Origin: Thermomonas beijingensis
GTDB taxonomy: Bacteria; Pseudomonadota; Gammaproteobacteria; Xanthomonadales; Xanthomonadaceae
Assembly: GCF_020034655.1 (NCBI RefSeq)
Contig: NZ_JAIQDJ010000003.1
Span: forward strand, 86,859-150,858
Length of the DNA: 64,000 nucleotides
Direction of reading: 5' to 3'
Positions 34,401 through 42,266 of the stretch are shown here, in pieces. Every line of letters starts with the position of its first letter. Positions within the stretch are counted from its first letter, which is position 1. The notes beneath the pieces were generated by a model. The model was not told the DNA's origin, did no database searches, and saw only the letters and a list, made by a program, of their open reading frames with translations. A program made the translations under genes and the position numbers.

Positions 34401-34555
34401 CCTTGCTGTTAGCCAACGGCCCGGGTTCGGAAATCCAGCGACCGTTGGCCATCGTGGTGGTCGGCGGTTTGTTGACTTCTACCGCATTGACCTTGCTGCT
34501 GCTGCCAATTTTGTACCAGCGGTTTGGTGTTGTAGTCGAAAAGGACGAGGCATGA
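31478..34555 (+). CDS. Heavy-metal efflux RND transporter (CusA/CzcA family)
   Basis: 1025 residues with the RND plan: one N-terminal helix, a large periplasmic loop, five more helices, a second loop, and six helices. The HME-type proton-relay segment in TM4 is GMLVDAAVVVVENTVTRLE, with D and E in the membrane. This pattern is used by CusA/CzcA-like pumps. It exports metal ions such as Cu/Ag, Co, Zn, Cd or Ni using the proton gradient, and the exact ion cannot be read safely. The DUF3240 neighbour favours a Czc/Cnr/Ncc-like system. Confidence 0.93.
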   Translation: MLNRLIAFSLQQRLLVLLAVLALAGAGLQAYLQLPIDAYPDISPTQVKMILKAPGMTPEEVESRVVAPLEMELLGVPNAVMLRSTAKYAIADITLDFKEGTDIYWARQQVNERYAGVATTLPASVEGGLAPITTPLSDVLMFTIEGAGLSLQDKRSLLDWTVRPALRALPGVADVNVLGGQAKSFVVVPDRARLLANGLHFSDLVQALERNNRNDGAGRINAGENAVVVRVEGALQTADDIGNVVVKAGMPPLRIKDLATVRIDAMTRYGAVTRDGQHEAVEGIVVALRGADASQLVHAAVAKLQSLQASLPPGVKVVPFYNRSSLIERAVATVQDALLEATVLVVVLLLLFLGELRAALVVALMLPFAALYTFLLMRWTGQSANLMSLGGLAIAIGMLVDAAVVVVENTVTRLEPDAGSAHLPRLHRVYAATREVATPVAAGMLIIALTFLPLLTLEGLEGKLFAPVAMTIVFALGASLLLSLTLVPVLASLLLKPHAHHEPWLMRHVGRVYRPVLNAVLAKPKRALIPAGIALLLGAVGYLSVGKSFMPTMDEGDILVQLAKSPAISLQRSLELDLAVERAIKAKVPEVAHIVARAGSDELGLDPMGLNETDMFLQLKPKSQWRKPDKAWLAEELRKVLADFPGMDTGLTQPIEMRVSEMLTGSRGDLAIKIFGPDLQVLGTLAQRTAGVVEQLRGAQDVITQTTEGVDYLQVVIDPIAAGRNGLAVADVQDELRAQIDGMPAGMVLESNRRTPILVRGGDDIRMSALRFKQMRMALPGGGEIPLAAIATLKAGNGPVKVAREQGSRFALVQSNVDGRDLVGFVDDAKAAVAKAVPLPPGYHMEWGGQFENQQRAAARLGLVIPLALAAIFLVLFMTFGSLRQAVLILCNIPFALVGGILALWASGQYLSVPAAVGFIALLGIAVLNGLVLVTCFNQLHDSALPIAEVVRRGALARVRPVLMTASITALGLVPLLLANGPGSEIQRPLAIVVVGGLLTSTALTLLLLPILYQRFGVVVEKDEA

Positions 34556-34857
34556 GCGAACACGTACGCTTGAATGTGGTGTTCTCACCGCGTTTGGAAG
34601 CGGCCATCACCGAAGCCCTGGTGGCCGAAGCCGGTCTGCCCGGGTTCACCGTGCTGCATGCGGAAGGGCATTCCAGCGATTTTATGCACGCATCCATTGC
34701 CGAGCAGGTGCGTGGCCGGGTGCAGCGGCGCGTGCTGTGGATGTTGTTGCCGCATGTCCAGGTCGAGGCAGTCCTTGCCGTGCTGCGGGCGCAAGTGGAT
34801 ATGCACGAAGTACGTTGGTGGATCGAGCCGGTGCTGGCGATGGGGACATTGGAATGA
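34552..34857 (+). CDS. DUF3240 (PII-like) protein of metal efflux operon
   Basis: 101 residues, cytoplasmic, beginning with ATGA overlap on the pump gene and ending with ATGA overlap on the outer-membrane gene. Length and pattern (FTVLHAEGHSS, VQRRVLWMLLPHVQVEAVLAVLR) resemble DUF3240/PII-like small proteins found inside HME-RND operons. His residues are frequent. A metal-sensing or pump-modulating role is inferred from context only. Confidence 0.75.
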   Translation: MSEHVRLNVVFSPRLEAAITEALVAEAGLPGFTVLHAEGHSSDFMHASIAEQVRGRVQRRVLWMLLPHVQVEAVLAVLRAQVDMHEVRWWIEPVLAMGTLE

Positions 34858-36083
34858 GGTGGATATTGGGCATGGCGGGGTTGCTGCTGAGTGTGCCTGC
34901 ATCCGCGCAGCAGTGGTTGCCGCCGCACGACGCGGTGCACCTGGCCATCGATGCACAACCGAATGTGGTGGCGGCGCGCGCGCGTCTGGACGCAGCCCAG
35001 GCACAGGCACGCGCGTTGCGCGTGGGTAGCCACGAGTTTCAAGTCACTGTGGTCAGTCAACGCCGCAGCACCGACGAGCTGGGTGGGCGGCAGCGGTTTG
35101 CGGAATCTGAAATCGGAATCAGCCGTGCATTGCGCTTGCCGGGCAAGGCACGGTTGGATCGTGACATCGGCGCTGCGGGTATCGACTCCGCTGAATTGCG
35201 TTTGGACGATGCCCGCCATCAAGCCGCACGGCTCTTGTTGGAGGACTGGATGGCATGGTTGCGCGCAGCCGAGGCGGTGCAGCGGACAAGCGTGCAACTT
35301 GCGTCGTTTGATCAAGAGCAGCGTGTTTTGGTGCGCCGGTTGGCGTTGGGTGATGTCGCGCAAAAAGAAGTGGAATTACTTGAGGTCGAGCGTGCGCAGG
35401 CACGAGCGGCGCAACTGGCTGCGCAGGCCGCTTTGGACAGTGCACGGCTGGCGATGCAAAGCGATTTTCCCAGTCTGCCGATTCCCGCACACGCCCCGGA
35501 TGTGGCCGCGCCTTTGGTGTTACAAGGAACCGCCGAGGCATGGATTGCCCGCATCATCGCGCGCAGCCATGAAATCGGCGCGCTGGAATCAGACGCGCGC
35601 GGAGCCGAGGCACGTGCGGCACGTGCGCGAGCCGACCGCATCGCTGACCCCACGCTGGGCCTGCGCCGTTTGAGTGAGCGCGGTGGTGCCGAACAGGTCA
35701 ATGGCGTGGTCTTGAGCCTCCCCCTGGGCGGGCGTTATCGCAGCGCACTGGCGGCTGCCGAAAGTGCCAATGCGGCGGCACTGCACGGTGATGCCGCTGC
35801 GATGCGACGTGACATACAGCATGAGGCAGTCTTGACCGTAACCAGTGCCACCCGCCGATCGGCGCAATGGCAGGCGCAGCGGGACGCACTTGCCGCCAGT
35901 GAAGCGGTACTGAAGCGCGTCAAGCGCGGCTGGGAGCTGGGCGAAATTGCATTGTCGGAATGGTTGCTGGTGCAGCGCCAGCACAACCAGATGGTTGGCT
36001 TGGAGGCCGCCGCCCGTGCCGATGCCGAGCAAGCAAGACTACGCGTACTGGTGGATGCGCACGATATTTGGCACGATGAATAA
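34854..36083 (+). CDS. TolC-type outer-membrane efflux channel (CusC/CzcC-like)
   Basis: 409 residues with signal peptide (cleavage after SASA, about residue 18). Two repeats of long amphipathic helices follow (Ala/Arg/Glu-rich with heptad-like spacing), as in TolC trimers. The segment NGVVLSLPLGGRYRSALAAA marks the second repeat. No lipobox is seen, unlike CusC. It closes the tripartite pump encoded by the preceding genes. Confidence 0.88.
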   Translation: MRWILGMAGLLLSVPASAQQWLPPHDAVHLAIDAQPNVVAARARLDAAQAQARALRVGSHEFQVTVVSQRRSTDELGGRQRFAESEIGISRALRLPGKARLDRDIGAAGIDSAELRLDDARHQAARLLLEDWMAWLRAAEAVQRTSVQLASFDQEQRVLVRRLALGDVAQKEVELLEVERAQARAAQLAAQAALDSARLAMQSDFPSLPIPAHAPDVAAPLVLQGTAEAWIARIIARSHEIGALESDARGAEARAARARADRIADPTLGLRRLSERGGAEQVNGVVLSLPLGGRYRSALAAAESANAAALHGDAAAMRRDIQHEAVLTVTSATRRSAQWQAQRDALAASEAVLKRVKRGWELGEIALSEWLLVQRQHNQMVGLEAAARADAEQARLRVLVDAHDIWHDE

Positions 36084-36131
36084 GCATGCTGATCTACAAT
36101 GCCTGACGACTGAATTTTTCGATCGCCGCAC

Positions 36132-36839
36132 ATGCAGCTTGAACACCACCATCATCACGAACCCCATCGTAGCCAGCACAGTGGTTGGTTGCGCGCCGCG
36201 GTGCTGGGTGCCAACGATGGCCTGATCTCGACGAGCAGCCTGATGTTGGGCATGGCCACCGCGCAGGCCAGCCCCGCCACTATTTTGTTGTCAGGGATTG
36301 CGGGACTAGCGGCAGGTGCATTGTCGATGGCGGCGGGCGAATACGTGTCGGTGAGCTCGCAAGCAGATGCCGAATATGCTGATATCCGGATCGAGCAAAA
36401 AGCCCTGCAGGAACACCCGGAAGCCGAGCTCGTTGAGCTCACCCAGATTTACGTCCACCGTGGCCTGGAGCCTGCATTGGCACGGCAAGTGGCCGAGCAG
36501 CTCACCGCGCATGACGACTTGGCGGCACATCTGCGTGATGAGGTTGGCATCCACGACATGCAGCGTGCCAGGCCGGTGCAGGCGGGCTTGGCATCGGCCG
36601 GTTCGTTCACCCTCGGCGCGTTGCCGCCGATCCTGCTGGCATGGCTATGGCAGGGCGCAGGCTTGAGTATCGCGATTGTGGTCAGCACCACCGTGCTATT
36701 GGCGGTGCTGGGTTATGTGGCCGAGCGCGTTGCCGGCGGTGGCGGCTTCAAGGGTGCGTGGCGGGTTCTGCTGTGGGGCAGTCTGGCGCAGGCCGCCACC
36801 GCGTTGATTGGCTGGGCTTTTGGGGTGAGCACGGGCTAA
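36132..36839 (+). CDS. VIT/CCC1-family metal ion transporter
   Basis: 235 residues with about five transmembrane segments. The first is in LGANDGLISTSSLMLGMA and the second in GLAAGALSMAAGEYVSVSSQ, both highly conserved in VIT1/CCC1 Fe2+/Mn2+ transporters. The cytoplasmic middle part holds the Glu-rich helices that bind metal in VIT1. The protein starts MQLEHHHHHEPHRSQH, a natural His cluster. It lies 48 bases after the RND operon and is probably part of the metal-handling region. Confidence 0.9.
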   Translation: MQLEHHHHHEPHRSQHSGWLRAAVLGANDGLISTSSLMLGMATAQASPATILLSGIAGLAAGALSMAAGEYVSVSSQADAEYADIRIEQKALQEHPEAELVELTQIYVHRGLEPALARQVAEQLTAHDDLAAHLRDEVGIHDMQRARPVQAGLASAGSFTLGALPPILLAWLWQGAGLSIAIVVSTTVLLAVLGYVAERVAGGGGFKGAWRVLLWGSLAQAATALIGWAFGVSTG

Positions 36840-36881
36840 GCCGTCGCAGGATTTGCGACAACCGCTGGCTACACTAGGCAG

Positions 36882-38249
36882 ATGGATCTCAATACCCTGC
36901 TGTTGCTTCTCTTGCTGGTCGCGGCGCTCGCGATCATCGCCTTGTTGCTGCTGCGTCGTCCGGAAGAGCGCATGGGCCATGTGTTGCGTGATGAGCAGCG
37001 CATGGGCCGCGATGAATTGCGTGGGCAATTGGATAGCTTTGCCCTGCAACAAGGCCAGCGCATCGACGGCTTTGGCAGTCAGTTGCAGGCGGTGGCCGCG
37101 CGCACCGATGCCCGGCTGGATGAGTTGACCAGCCGCACCGATGCCCGGCTGGACGCGCTGCGCGAAGCCTTGACGGAAGATGCGCGCAAGGCGCGGCAGG
37201 AAGGCGCAGAACAACAGCAGCGGCATAGCGAGACGCTGGCCACGCAGCTGCGCGAACTCAGTACGCGCAATGAAGCGCGCATCGGTGAGATGCGCGCCAC
37301 CTTGGCGCAGCAGCTGCAATCCTTGCAAGCCGATAACGCGCAAAAGCTCGAGCAAATGCGCGCGACCGTGGATGAAAAATTGCACGCCACGCTGGAAACC
37401 CGGCTCACCGAAAGTTTCGCCAATGTGCAAACCATGCTGATGCAGGTGCACCAGGGCTTGGGTGACATGAGCAAGCTGGCCACCGATGTGGGTGGCTTGC
37501 AGCGCTTGTTGACCAATGTGAAGTCGCGCGGGATCTTCGGTGAAGTGCAGTTGGCGGGCTTGCTGGAGCAAGTGTTTGCACCCGATCAATATGCAGACAA
37601 TATCGCCACCATCCCTGGCAGCAGCGAGCGGGTGGAGTTTGCGGTGCGCTTTCCCGGCAGCAGCGATGACGGCGTGGTATGGCTGCCGATCGATGCCAAA
37701 TTCCCGCGGGAAGATTACGAGCGTTTGCTGGACGCGCAAGAGCGTGCCGACAGTGACGATGCGCGCAGTGCCGGCGATGCACTGGAGCGGCGGGTGCGCG
37801 AGGAGGCCAAGCGTATTCGCAGTAAATATGTGGCCCCACCGCACACCACCGAATTTGCCATTTTGTTTTTGCCCACCGAAGGCCTGTATGCCGAAGTCCT
37901 GCGCCGTCCAGGCCTGTTTGAAGCCTTGCAGCGCGAGCAACGCATCACCATCGCTGGCCCCACTACCTTGCTGGCCTTGCTCACCAGTTTGCAGATTGGC
38001 TTTCGTACCGTGGCTATTGAAAAGCGTTCGGCGGAAGTGTGGCGCATCCTGGAAAAAGCCAAGAGCGAATTCGGCAAATTCGGCGATGTGCTGGACAAGG
38101 TGAAAGAGAAACTGGATCAAGCCAGCAAACAGATTGAACACACCGGCGTGCGCACCCGCGCGATCGAGCGCAGCCTGCGCGAGGTGGACAGCCTACCCGG
38201 CGAGATGGCGACGGCGATTGCACAGGAAGCGCCGCACGCTGATGCCTGA
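36882..38249 (+). CDS. rmuC: DNA recombination protein RmuC homologue
   Basis: 455 residues: an N-terminal membrane anchor (about 6-25), a long coiled coil (about 35-200, rich in Glu/Gln/Arg) and a C-terminal nuclease-fold domain containing FGEVQLAGLLEQ and the acidic VWLPIDAKFPREDYERL block. RmuC limits inversions between short repeats. The gene stands alone, convergent with mlaA. Confidence 0.92.
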   Translation: MDLNTLLLLLLLVAALAIIALLLLRRPEERMGHVLRDEQRMGRDELRGQLDSFALQQGQRIDGFGSQLQAVAARTDARLDELTSRTDARLDALREALTEDARKARQEGAEQQQRHSETLATQLRELSTRNEARIGEMRATLAQQLQSLQADNAQKLEQMRATVDEKLHATLETRLTESFANVQTMLMQVHQGLGDMSKLATDVGGLQRLLTNVKSRGIFGEVQLAGLLEQVFAPDQYADNIATIPGSSERVEFAVRFPGSSDDGVVWLPIDAKFPREDYERLLDAQERADSDDARSAGDALERRVREEAKRIRSKYVAPPHTTEFAILFLPTEGLYAEVLRRPGLFEALQREQRITIAGPTTLLALLTSLQIGFRTVAIEKRSAEVWRILEKAKSEFGKFGDVLDKVKEKLDQASKQIEHTGVRTRAIERSLREVDSLPGEMATAIAQEAPHADA

Positions 38250-38261
38250 GCCGCACGGTGG

Positions 38262-39314
38262 TCAGTGCGATGCGGATGGTACCGGCGAACTGGCAGGTTC
38301 GTCTTCCAGCAGATAGGCCGGCAGTGATTCGTTGCCTTCGTCATTCTGGCTGCGATCGGAGTTGATCAGATAGCGGCGCCGCGCCAGCCACGCATCACGG
38401 GTGAGGACGTACTCGTCAGGCGCGGCTTCGCGCAGTTCATCCAGCGGCAGCAGGCCGGCGCGGGTATCCACCAGCCACAGCGCTTCCAGCGAGAGCCGTG
38501 AGCTGTCGTGTTCGACATAGGTCAACGGCGCCATCGTGATATCACCGGCCGCGCCCACGGCGTCACGCACGGTGCGCGGGCCAAGCAAGGGCAGTTCCAG
38601 ATAGCGCGATTCGTGCCAGCCCCAACGCGCCAGGGTGCGGCCGAAGTCGGCGCTGTGGCGATGCATCTTCAGTGCTTTGGTGGCAGGATCAAAAATGCCG
38701 CCGATGCCGATCACGGTATTCACCAGGAACCGTCCCAGCGTCTCCACCGATGCACGCGGACGGCCCTGCAGCAGCAGGTTGCCAAACGCCAGCGGTGCGG
38801 CGAGGTTGTCGAACACATTGCTGATGCCCTTGCGCAGCGGGGCGGGGGTGATCTTGGTGTAGGCCACTGCGAGTGGATGCATGATGCCGTGGTCGATGGC
38901 GGTGTTGAATGCATGCACGCGGCGGTTCATTGGCTCCCACGGATCCAGCTGATCGAGGCTGTCACTGCTGCCCGCACCGTTGGCGGCGCGGGTGCCGTAG
39001 ATGGCGGCAAAATCGTCGTCGGCGCTGGTGGCCTCGGCACTGGACGCAACTCTGGCGGCGATTGCATGGGCAGCGTTGGGTGTTGCATCTGCCATTGCCG
39101 CTGCGGCATCGGCTGTTGCCCCGGTGGGCGGTGCAGCGGCATTGCCGATGGCTGCATTTGCTGCGGGCGCAGCCATACCTGCCGGGGCAGCATCGGATGT
39201 GGGCGGCGCGACGTCGGTCGCAGCAGGCGATGTGCGCGCCAACGGCAGCTGGCTGGCGCAGCCGGTAGTGATGAGCAGGATGCCCAGCGTGGCGCTGATC
39301 AGCAGGCGAGTCAT
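38262..39314 (-). CDS. mlaA: Outer-membrane lipoprotein MlaA (VacJ) with Ala-rich spacer
   Basis: 350 residues. Lipobox TTGC (Cys19) is followed by an unusually long Ala/Pro/Thr-rich spacer (about 25-100). The MlaA domain starts with DPWEPMNRRVHAFN (124-137) and contains FLVNTVIGIGGIFD. MlaA sits as a ring in the outer membrane and hands mislocalised phospholipids to MlaC. The C-terminus (from about 310) is also acidic and Ser/Pro-rich. It is last in the operon, unlike E. coli where mlaA lies elsewhere. Confidence 0.93.
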   Translation of the reverse strand: MTRLLISATLGILLITTGCASQLPLARTSPAATDVAPPTSDAAPAGMAAPAANAAIGNAAAPPTGATADAAAAMADATPNAAHAIAARVASSAEATSADDDFAAIYGTRAANGAGSSDSLDQLDPWEPMNRRVHAFNTAIDHGIMHPLAVAYTKITPAPLRKGISNVFDNLAAPLAFGNLLLQGRPRASVETLGRFLVNTVIGIGGIFDPATKALKMHRHSADFGRTLARWGWHESRYLELPLLGPRTVRDAVGAAGDITMAPLTYVEHDSSRLSLEALWLVDTRAGLLPLDELREAAPDEYVLTRDAWLARRRYLINSDRSQNDEGNESLPAYLLEDEPASSPVPSASH

Positions 39315-39364
39315 GGGATTCCTTCGAACCGAATCAAATCCGGATGCACGTGCAGAGGTATCGA

Positions 39365-40009
39365 TCAGTGGCCGCCATTGCCAGCCGCGGCTTTGAGGCT
39401 GCCGCTGCGCAAATCGGCGGCGACTTGCGCGATGGATTTTTGCGTCAGCGGTGAATCGAACTGGCTGCGGAAGGTTTGCACATAGGACACACCCTCGATC
39501 ATCACGTCGAATATTTTCCAGCCGCCGTTGTTGCGCACGAGGTAATCCACCGGTACCGGCGCACCATTGTCGCGCAGCAGCTCGGTGGATACCTTGATGC
39601 CCCGATTACCGGGCAGCGGGCTTTCCGACTTCAGGCGCAGCCGCGGTTTGCCTTCGAAGTTCAGCAGGGCGGCACCGTAGCGCTGCATCAGGTTGTCCAC
39701 CATCGCATCGGCGAACAGCTTGACGTCGGCCTCGCTGGCACCGCGGCCGTGGGTGCCGAGTACCAAGCGCGCCGCATACAGGCTGTCGAAACTGCCACGC
39801 AGTTCGCCATCGATGAAGCTACGCAGTGCGGCCGGATTCTTGCTGAACTCGGCACGGCGCTGTTGCAAGGTCGTCAGCACGCGGCTGCCGGTGGTGACCA
39901 CTTGCTGGCCCGGGGTGGCGGTGGCCTGTTGGGCCTGCGTGGCCAGTGGTGCAACGGCCAGCAGCGGCGTAGACAGGGCGAGTGAAACGGACAGGAGCAA
40001 CGATTTCAT
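39365..40009 (-). CDS. mlaC: Periplasmic phospholipid-binding protein MlaC
   Basis: 214 residues with a signal peptide (to about residue 28, TQA). The Ttg2/MlaC domain shows VDYLVRNNGGWKIFDVMIEGVS near the C-terminus, the hallmark of the family. It ferries phospholipid between MlaA and the MlaFED complex. Its start overlaps mlaD by four bases. Confidence 0.93.
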   Translation of the reverse strand: MKSLLLSVSLALSTPLLAVAPLATQAQQATATPGQQVVTTGSRVLTTLQQRRAEFSKNPAALRSFIDGELRGSFDSLYAARLVLGTHGRGASEADVKLFADAMVDNLMQRYGAALLNFEGKPRLRLKSESPLPGNRGIKVSTELLRDNGAPVPVDYLVRNNGGWKIFDVMIEGVSYVQTFRSQFDSPLTQKSIAQVAADLRSGSLKAAAGNGGH

Positions 40010-40518
40010 GGCTTGGTTTCCGTGGGGGACGGTTCGGTTTTCGATGCCGGCGCCGATGTGCCGCCTGCGCCGCCGAACATGTATTTGCCGACCATCTGGA
40101 TCAGATCGACAGCGGGTTGGGTGTAGGCGATTTCTTCGCCGGGCTTGAGATTTTCGGGGTCGCCGCCCGGCTGCAGGCCAACGTAGCTTTCGCCCAGCAG
40201 ACCGCTGGTGAAGATGCCGGCGGAGGTGTCGGCGGGCAGCGGGTAGCGCTGGTCGATGTCCAGCGTCACCACCGCGTCGAAGCGCTTGGGGTCAAGGTCG
40301 ATCTTCGCCACCCGGCCCACCGCCACGCCGCCGATCCGCACCGGTGCCTGCAGGCGCAGCTGGCCCAGGGTGGAGAAGCGCGCAGTCAGCGGATAGCTGT
40401 CGCCGCCACCACCAAACTGGCGATTGGTGGAGGCGAACGCCAACACCAACAGAGAGGCCAGCGCCAGCAGAAGGAAGGCGCCGACCGCGAATTCAAGCCT
40501 GGGGCCACGGATTGCCAT
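40006..40518 (-). CDS. mlaD: MCE-domain protein MlaD
   Basis: 170 residues: one N-terminal membrane helix (about 10-30) and an MCE domain (about 38-120) with the PVRIGGVAVGRVAKIDLDP block and GLLGESYVGLQPGGD. The C-terminal tail is disordered (TSAPASKTEPSPTETKP). It forms the hexameric ring over the transporter. Confidence 0.93.
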   Translation of the reverse strand: MAIRGPRLEFAVGAFLLLALASLLVLAFASTNRQFGGGGDSYPLTARFSTLGQLRLQAPVRIGGVAVGRVAKIDLDPKRFDAVVTLDIDQRYPLPADTSAGIFTSGLLGESYVGLQPGGDPENLKPGEEIAYTQPAVDLIQMVGKYMFGGAGGTSAPASKTEPSPTETKP

Positions 40519-40528
40519 GGGAAATTCC

Positions 40529-41278
40529 TTAATTGAACAACAGGGCCGACATCACGAAGTTGAGCATCAGCACCAGCAGCGAGGCGTTCACCACCGCGCG
40601 GGTGGTGGCCACCGAGGTGCCCTCGATGGTGGGTTCGGCGTGGAAGCCTGCATACGCGGCCACCAGTGCCGAGGTGCCACCGAATACCGCCGACTTCAGC
40701 AACGCCACGCCGAAGTCATCCCACGCGTCCACGCTGTGTTGCAGCGCCGACCAGAACGTGCCGTTGTCGAGGCCCAGTATGCGCACCGCTTCAAACCAGC
40801 TGGCTGCGATCGCCAGTGAACAGAAGAAGCCGGTCAGCAGGGGTACGCACAAAATTGCCGCCCAAAAGCGCGGTGCGACTGCCTTTGCCAGCGGGTCGAT
40901 GGCCATCAGCTCCAGCGCCTTGATCTGGTCGGTGGCACGCATCAGGCCAAGTTCGGCGGCGATCGAACTGCCGGCGCGGCCGATGAACAGCAGCGCGGTC
41001 AGCACCGGACCCAGTTCGCGATACAGCGACAGCCCGAGCAGCGTGGACAGCGCATCGGCGGCACCAAACGTGGCCAGCGTGCGGTAGCCCTGCAAGGTCA
41101 GCACCAGCCCGACGAAGGCGCCGCCCACCACGATGATTGGCAGCGAGCGCGCGCCCACCTTGTAGATTTCCTTCACCAGTTCGGCGAACAAATCCGCAGT
41201 GGGTTTGGACGCGCGCAACACTGACAGCGCAAACAGGCCGGCGCGCCCCAACGAACGCATGGAAGCAGCGAAAGCCAT
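40529..41278 (-). CDS. mlaE: ABC transporter permease MlaE
   Basis: 249 residues with five to six membrane segments. The MlaE signature GELGPVLTALLFIGRAGSSIAAELG (shown here in shortened form as LTALLFIGRAGSS) is present. It is the permease of the phospholipid transporter. Its start overlaps the mlaF stop. Confidence 0.94.
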   Translation of the reverse strand: MAFAASMRSLGRAGLFALSVLRASKPTADLFAELVKEIYKVGARSLPIIVVGGAFVGLVLTLQGYRTLATFGAADALSTLLGLSLYRELGPVLTALLFIGRAGSSIAAELGLMRATDQIKALELMAIDPLAKAVAPRFWAAILCVPLLTGFFCSLAIAASWFEAVRILGLDNGTFWSALQHSVDAWDDFGVALLKSAVFGGTSALVAAYAGFHAEPTIEGTSVATTRAVVNASLLVLMLNFVMSALLFN

Positions 41279-42084
41279 CAGGCGGCATCCCGCGCCATCG
41301 GCGCAGCTGCGAAGCCTGCGCCCTCGAAACTGAGGGGGCCCTCGGCATCGCCATTGAGGAACTGACGCAGCAGCGGATCATCGCTGGCCTGCAATGCTTG
41401 TGGCGTGCCGGCAAACGCGATGCCGCCGTTCGCAATCACCACCGCTTGATCGCAGACCGGCAGGGTTTCATGGACGTGGTGGCTGATCACGATGCAGGTC
41501 AGCCCCAGCGTTTGGTTGAGTCGGCGCAGCAGTTGCATGATCACGCTGCTGGCGATGGGATCCAGTCCGGTCAGTGGTTCGTCGCACAGCAGCAGCGGCG
41601 GATCCAGTGCCAGCGCCCGCGCCAGTGCGGCGCGGCGGGCCATGCCGCCGGACAGTTCACGTGGATACAAGTTGGCGGCGGCGCGCAAGCCTACCGCATC
41701 GAGTTTGGCCGCCACGATGCGTGCAATCTCCACGTCCGTCCGGCGTGTATGCGCATGCAATGGCAGCGCCACGTTTTCGGTCACGGTCAGGTCGGTCAGC
41801 AGGCCGTTGCCTTGCAGCAGTACGCCCAGCCGCTTGCGCATCTCCAGCAGCCCACCCGGGGTTCGCGGCACTTCTTCCCCGAAGACCTCGATACGGCCTT
41901 CCGTCGGCACCAGTTCACCGGTGATCGCCGCCAGCAGGGTGGATTTGCCGGTGCCAGATGGCCCCAGCACGGCGGTCATGCTGCCTTGTGGAATGTCCAA
42001 GTCCAGCCCACGCAGGATGGCGCGTCCACCGCGATCAAGGCGGACCGATGACAAACGCACGGCGGTGGCGGGAGAAACAGACAT
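41278..42084 (-). CDS. mlaF: ABC transporter ATP-binding protein MlaF
   Basis: 268 residues with Walker A GPSGTGKST (41-49), Q loop, signature LSGGMARR and Walker B LLLCDEP. The open frame runs to 42162, but MSVSPATAV at 42084 fits the family start. It is the first gene of mlaFEDC-A. No small STAS-domain gene (mlaB) lies in or beside the operon. Confidence 0.94.
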   Translation of the reverse strand: MSVSPATAVRLSSVRLDRGGRAILRGLDLDIPQGSMTAVLGPSGTGKSTLLAAITGELVPTEGRIEVFGEEVPRTPGGLLEMRKRLGVLLQGNGLLTDLTVTENVALPLHAHTRRTDVEIARIVAAKLDAVGLRAAANLYPRELSGGMARRAALARALALDPPLLLCDEPLTGLDPIASSVIMQLLRRLNQTLGLTCIVISHHVHETLPVCDQAVVIANGGIAFAGTPQALQASDDPLLRQFLNGDAEGPLSFEGAGFAAAPMARDAA

Positions 42085-42266
42085 GCGATGACTAACGTGA
42101 GAAGTGGCGCGCGTGGATGCAGGGCTGTATAGCTTGCTTGGCGCTGGCTGAACAAGGGGCAAGCAATTGAACTAACGAGTGCAGGAATTATCGCGCATTC
42201 GCTCTGCAATGTGCATCGGCAAACATCTTCCGCGTGGAACGCTGCGTGTTGCGTGCAGCGACACCA

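Noticed and set aside
36696..38141. Open frame of 481 codons opposite rmuC
   Set aside because: Composition-driven shadow; it has no domain, and RmuC on the other strand is complete.
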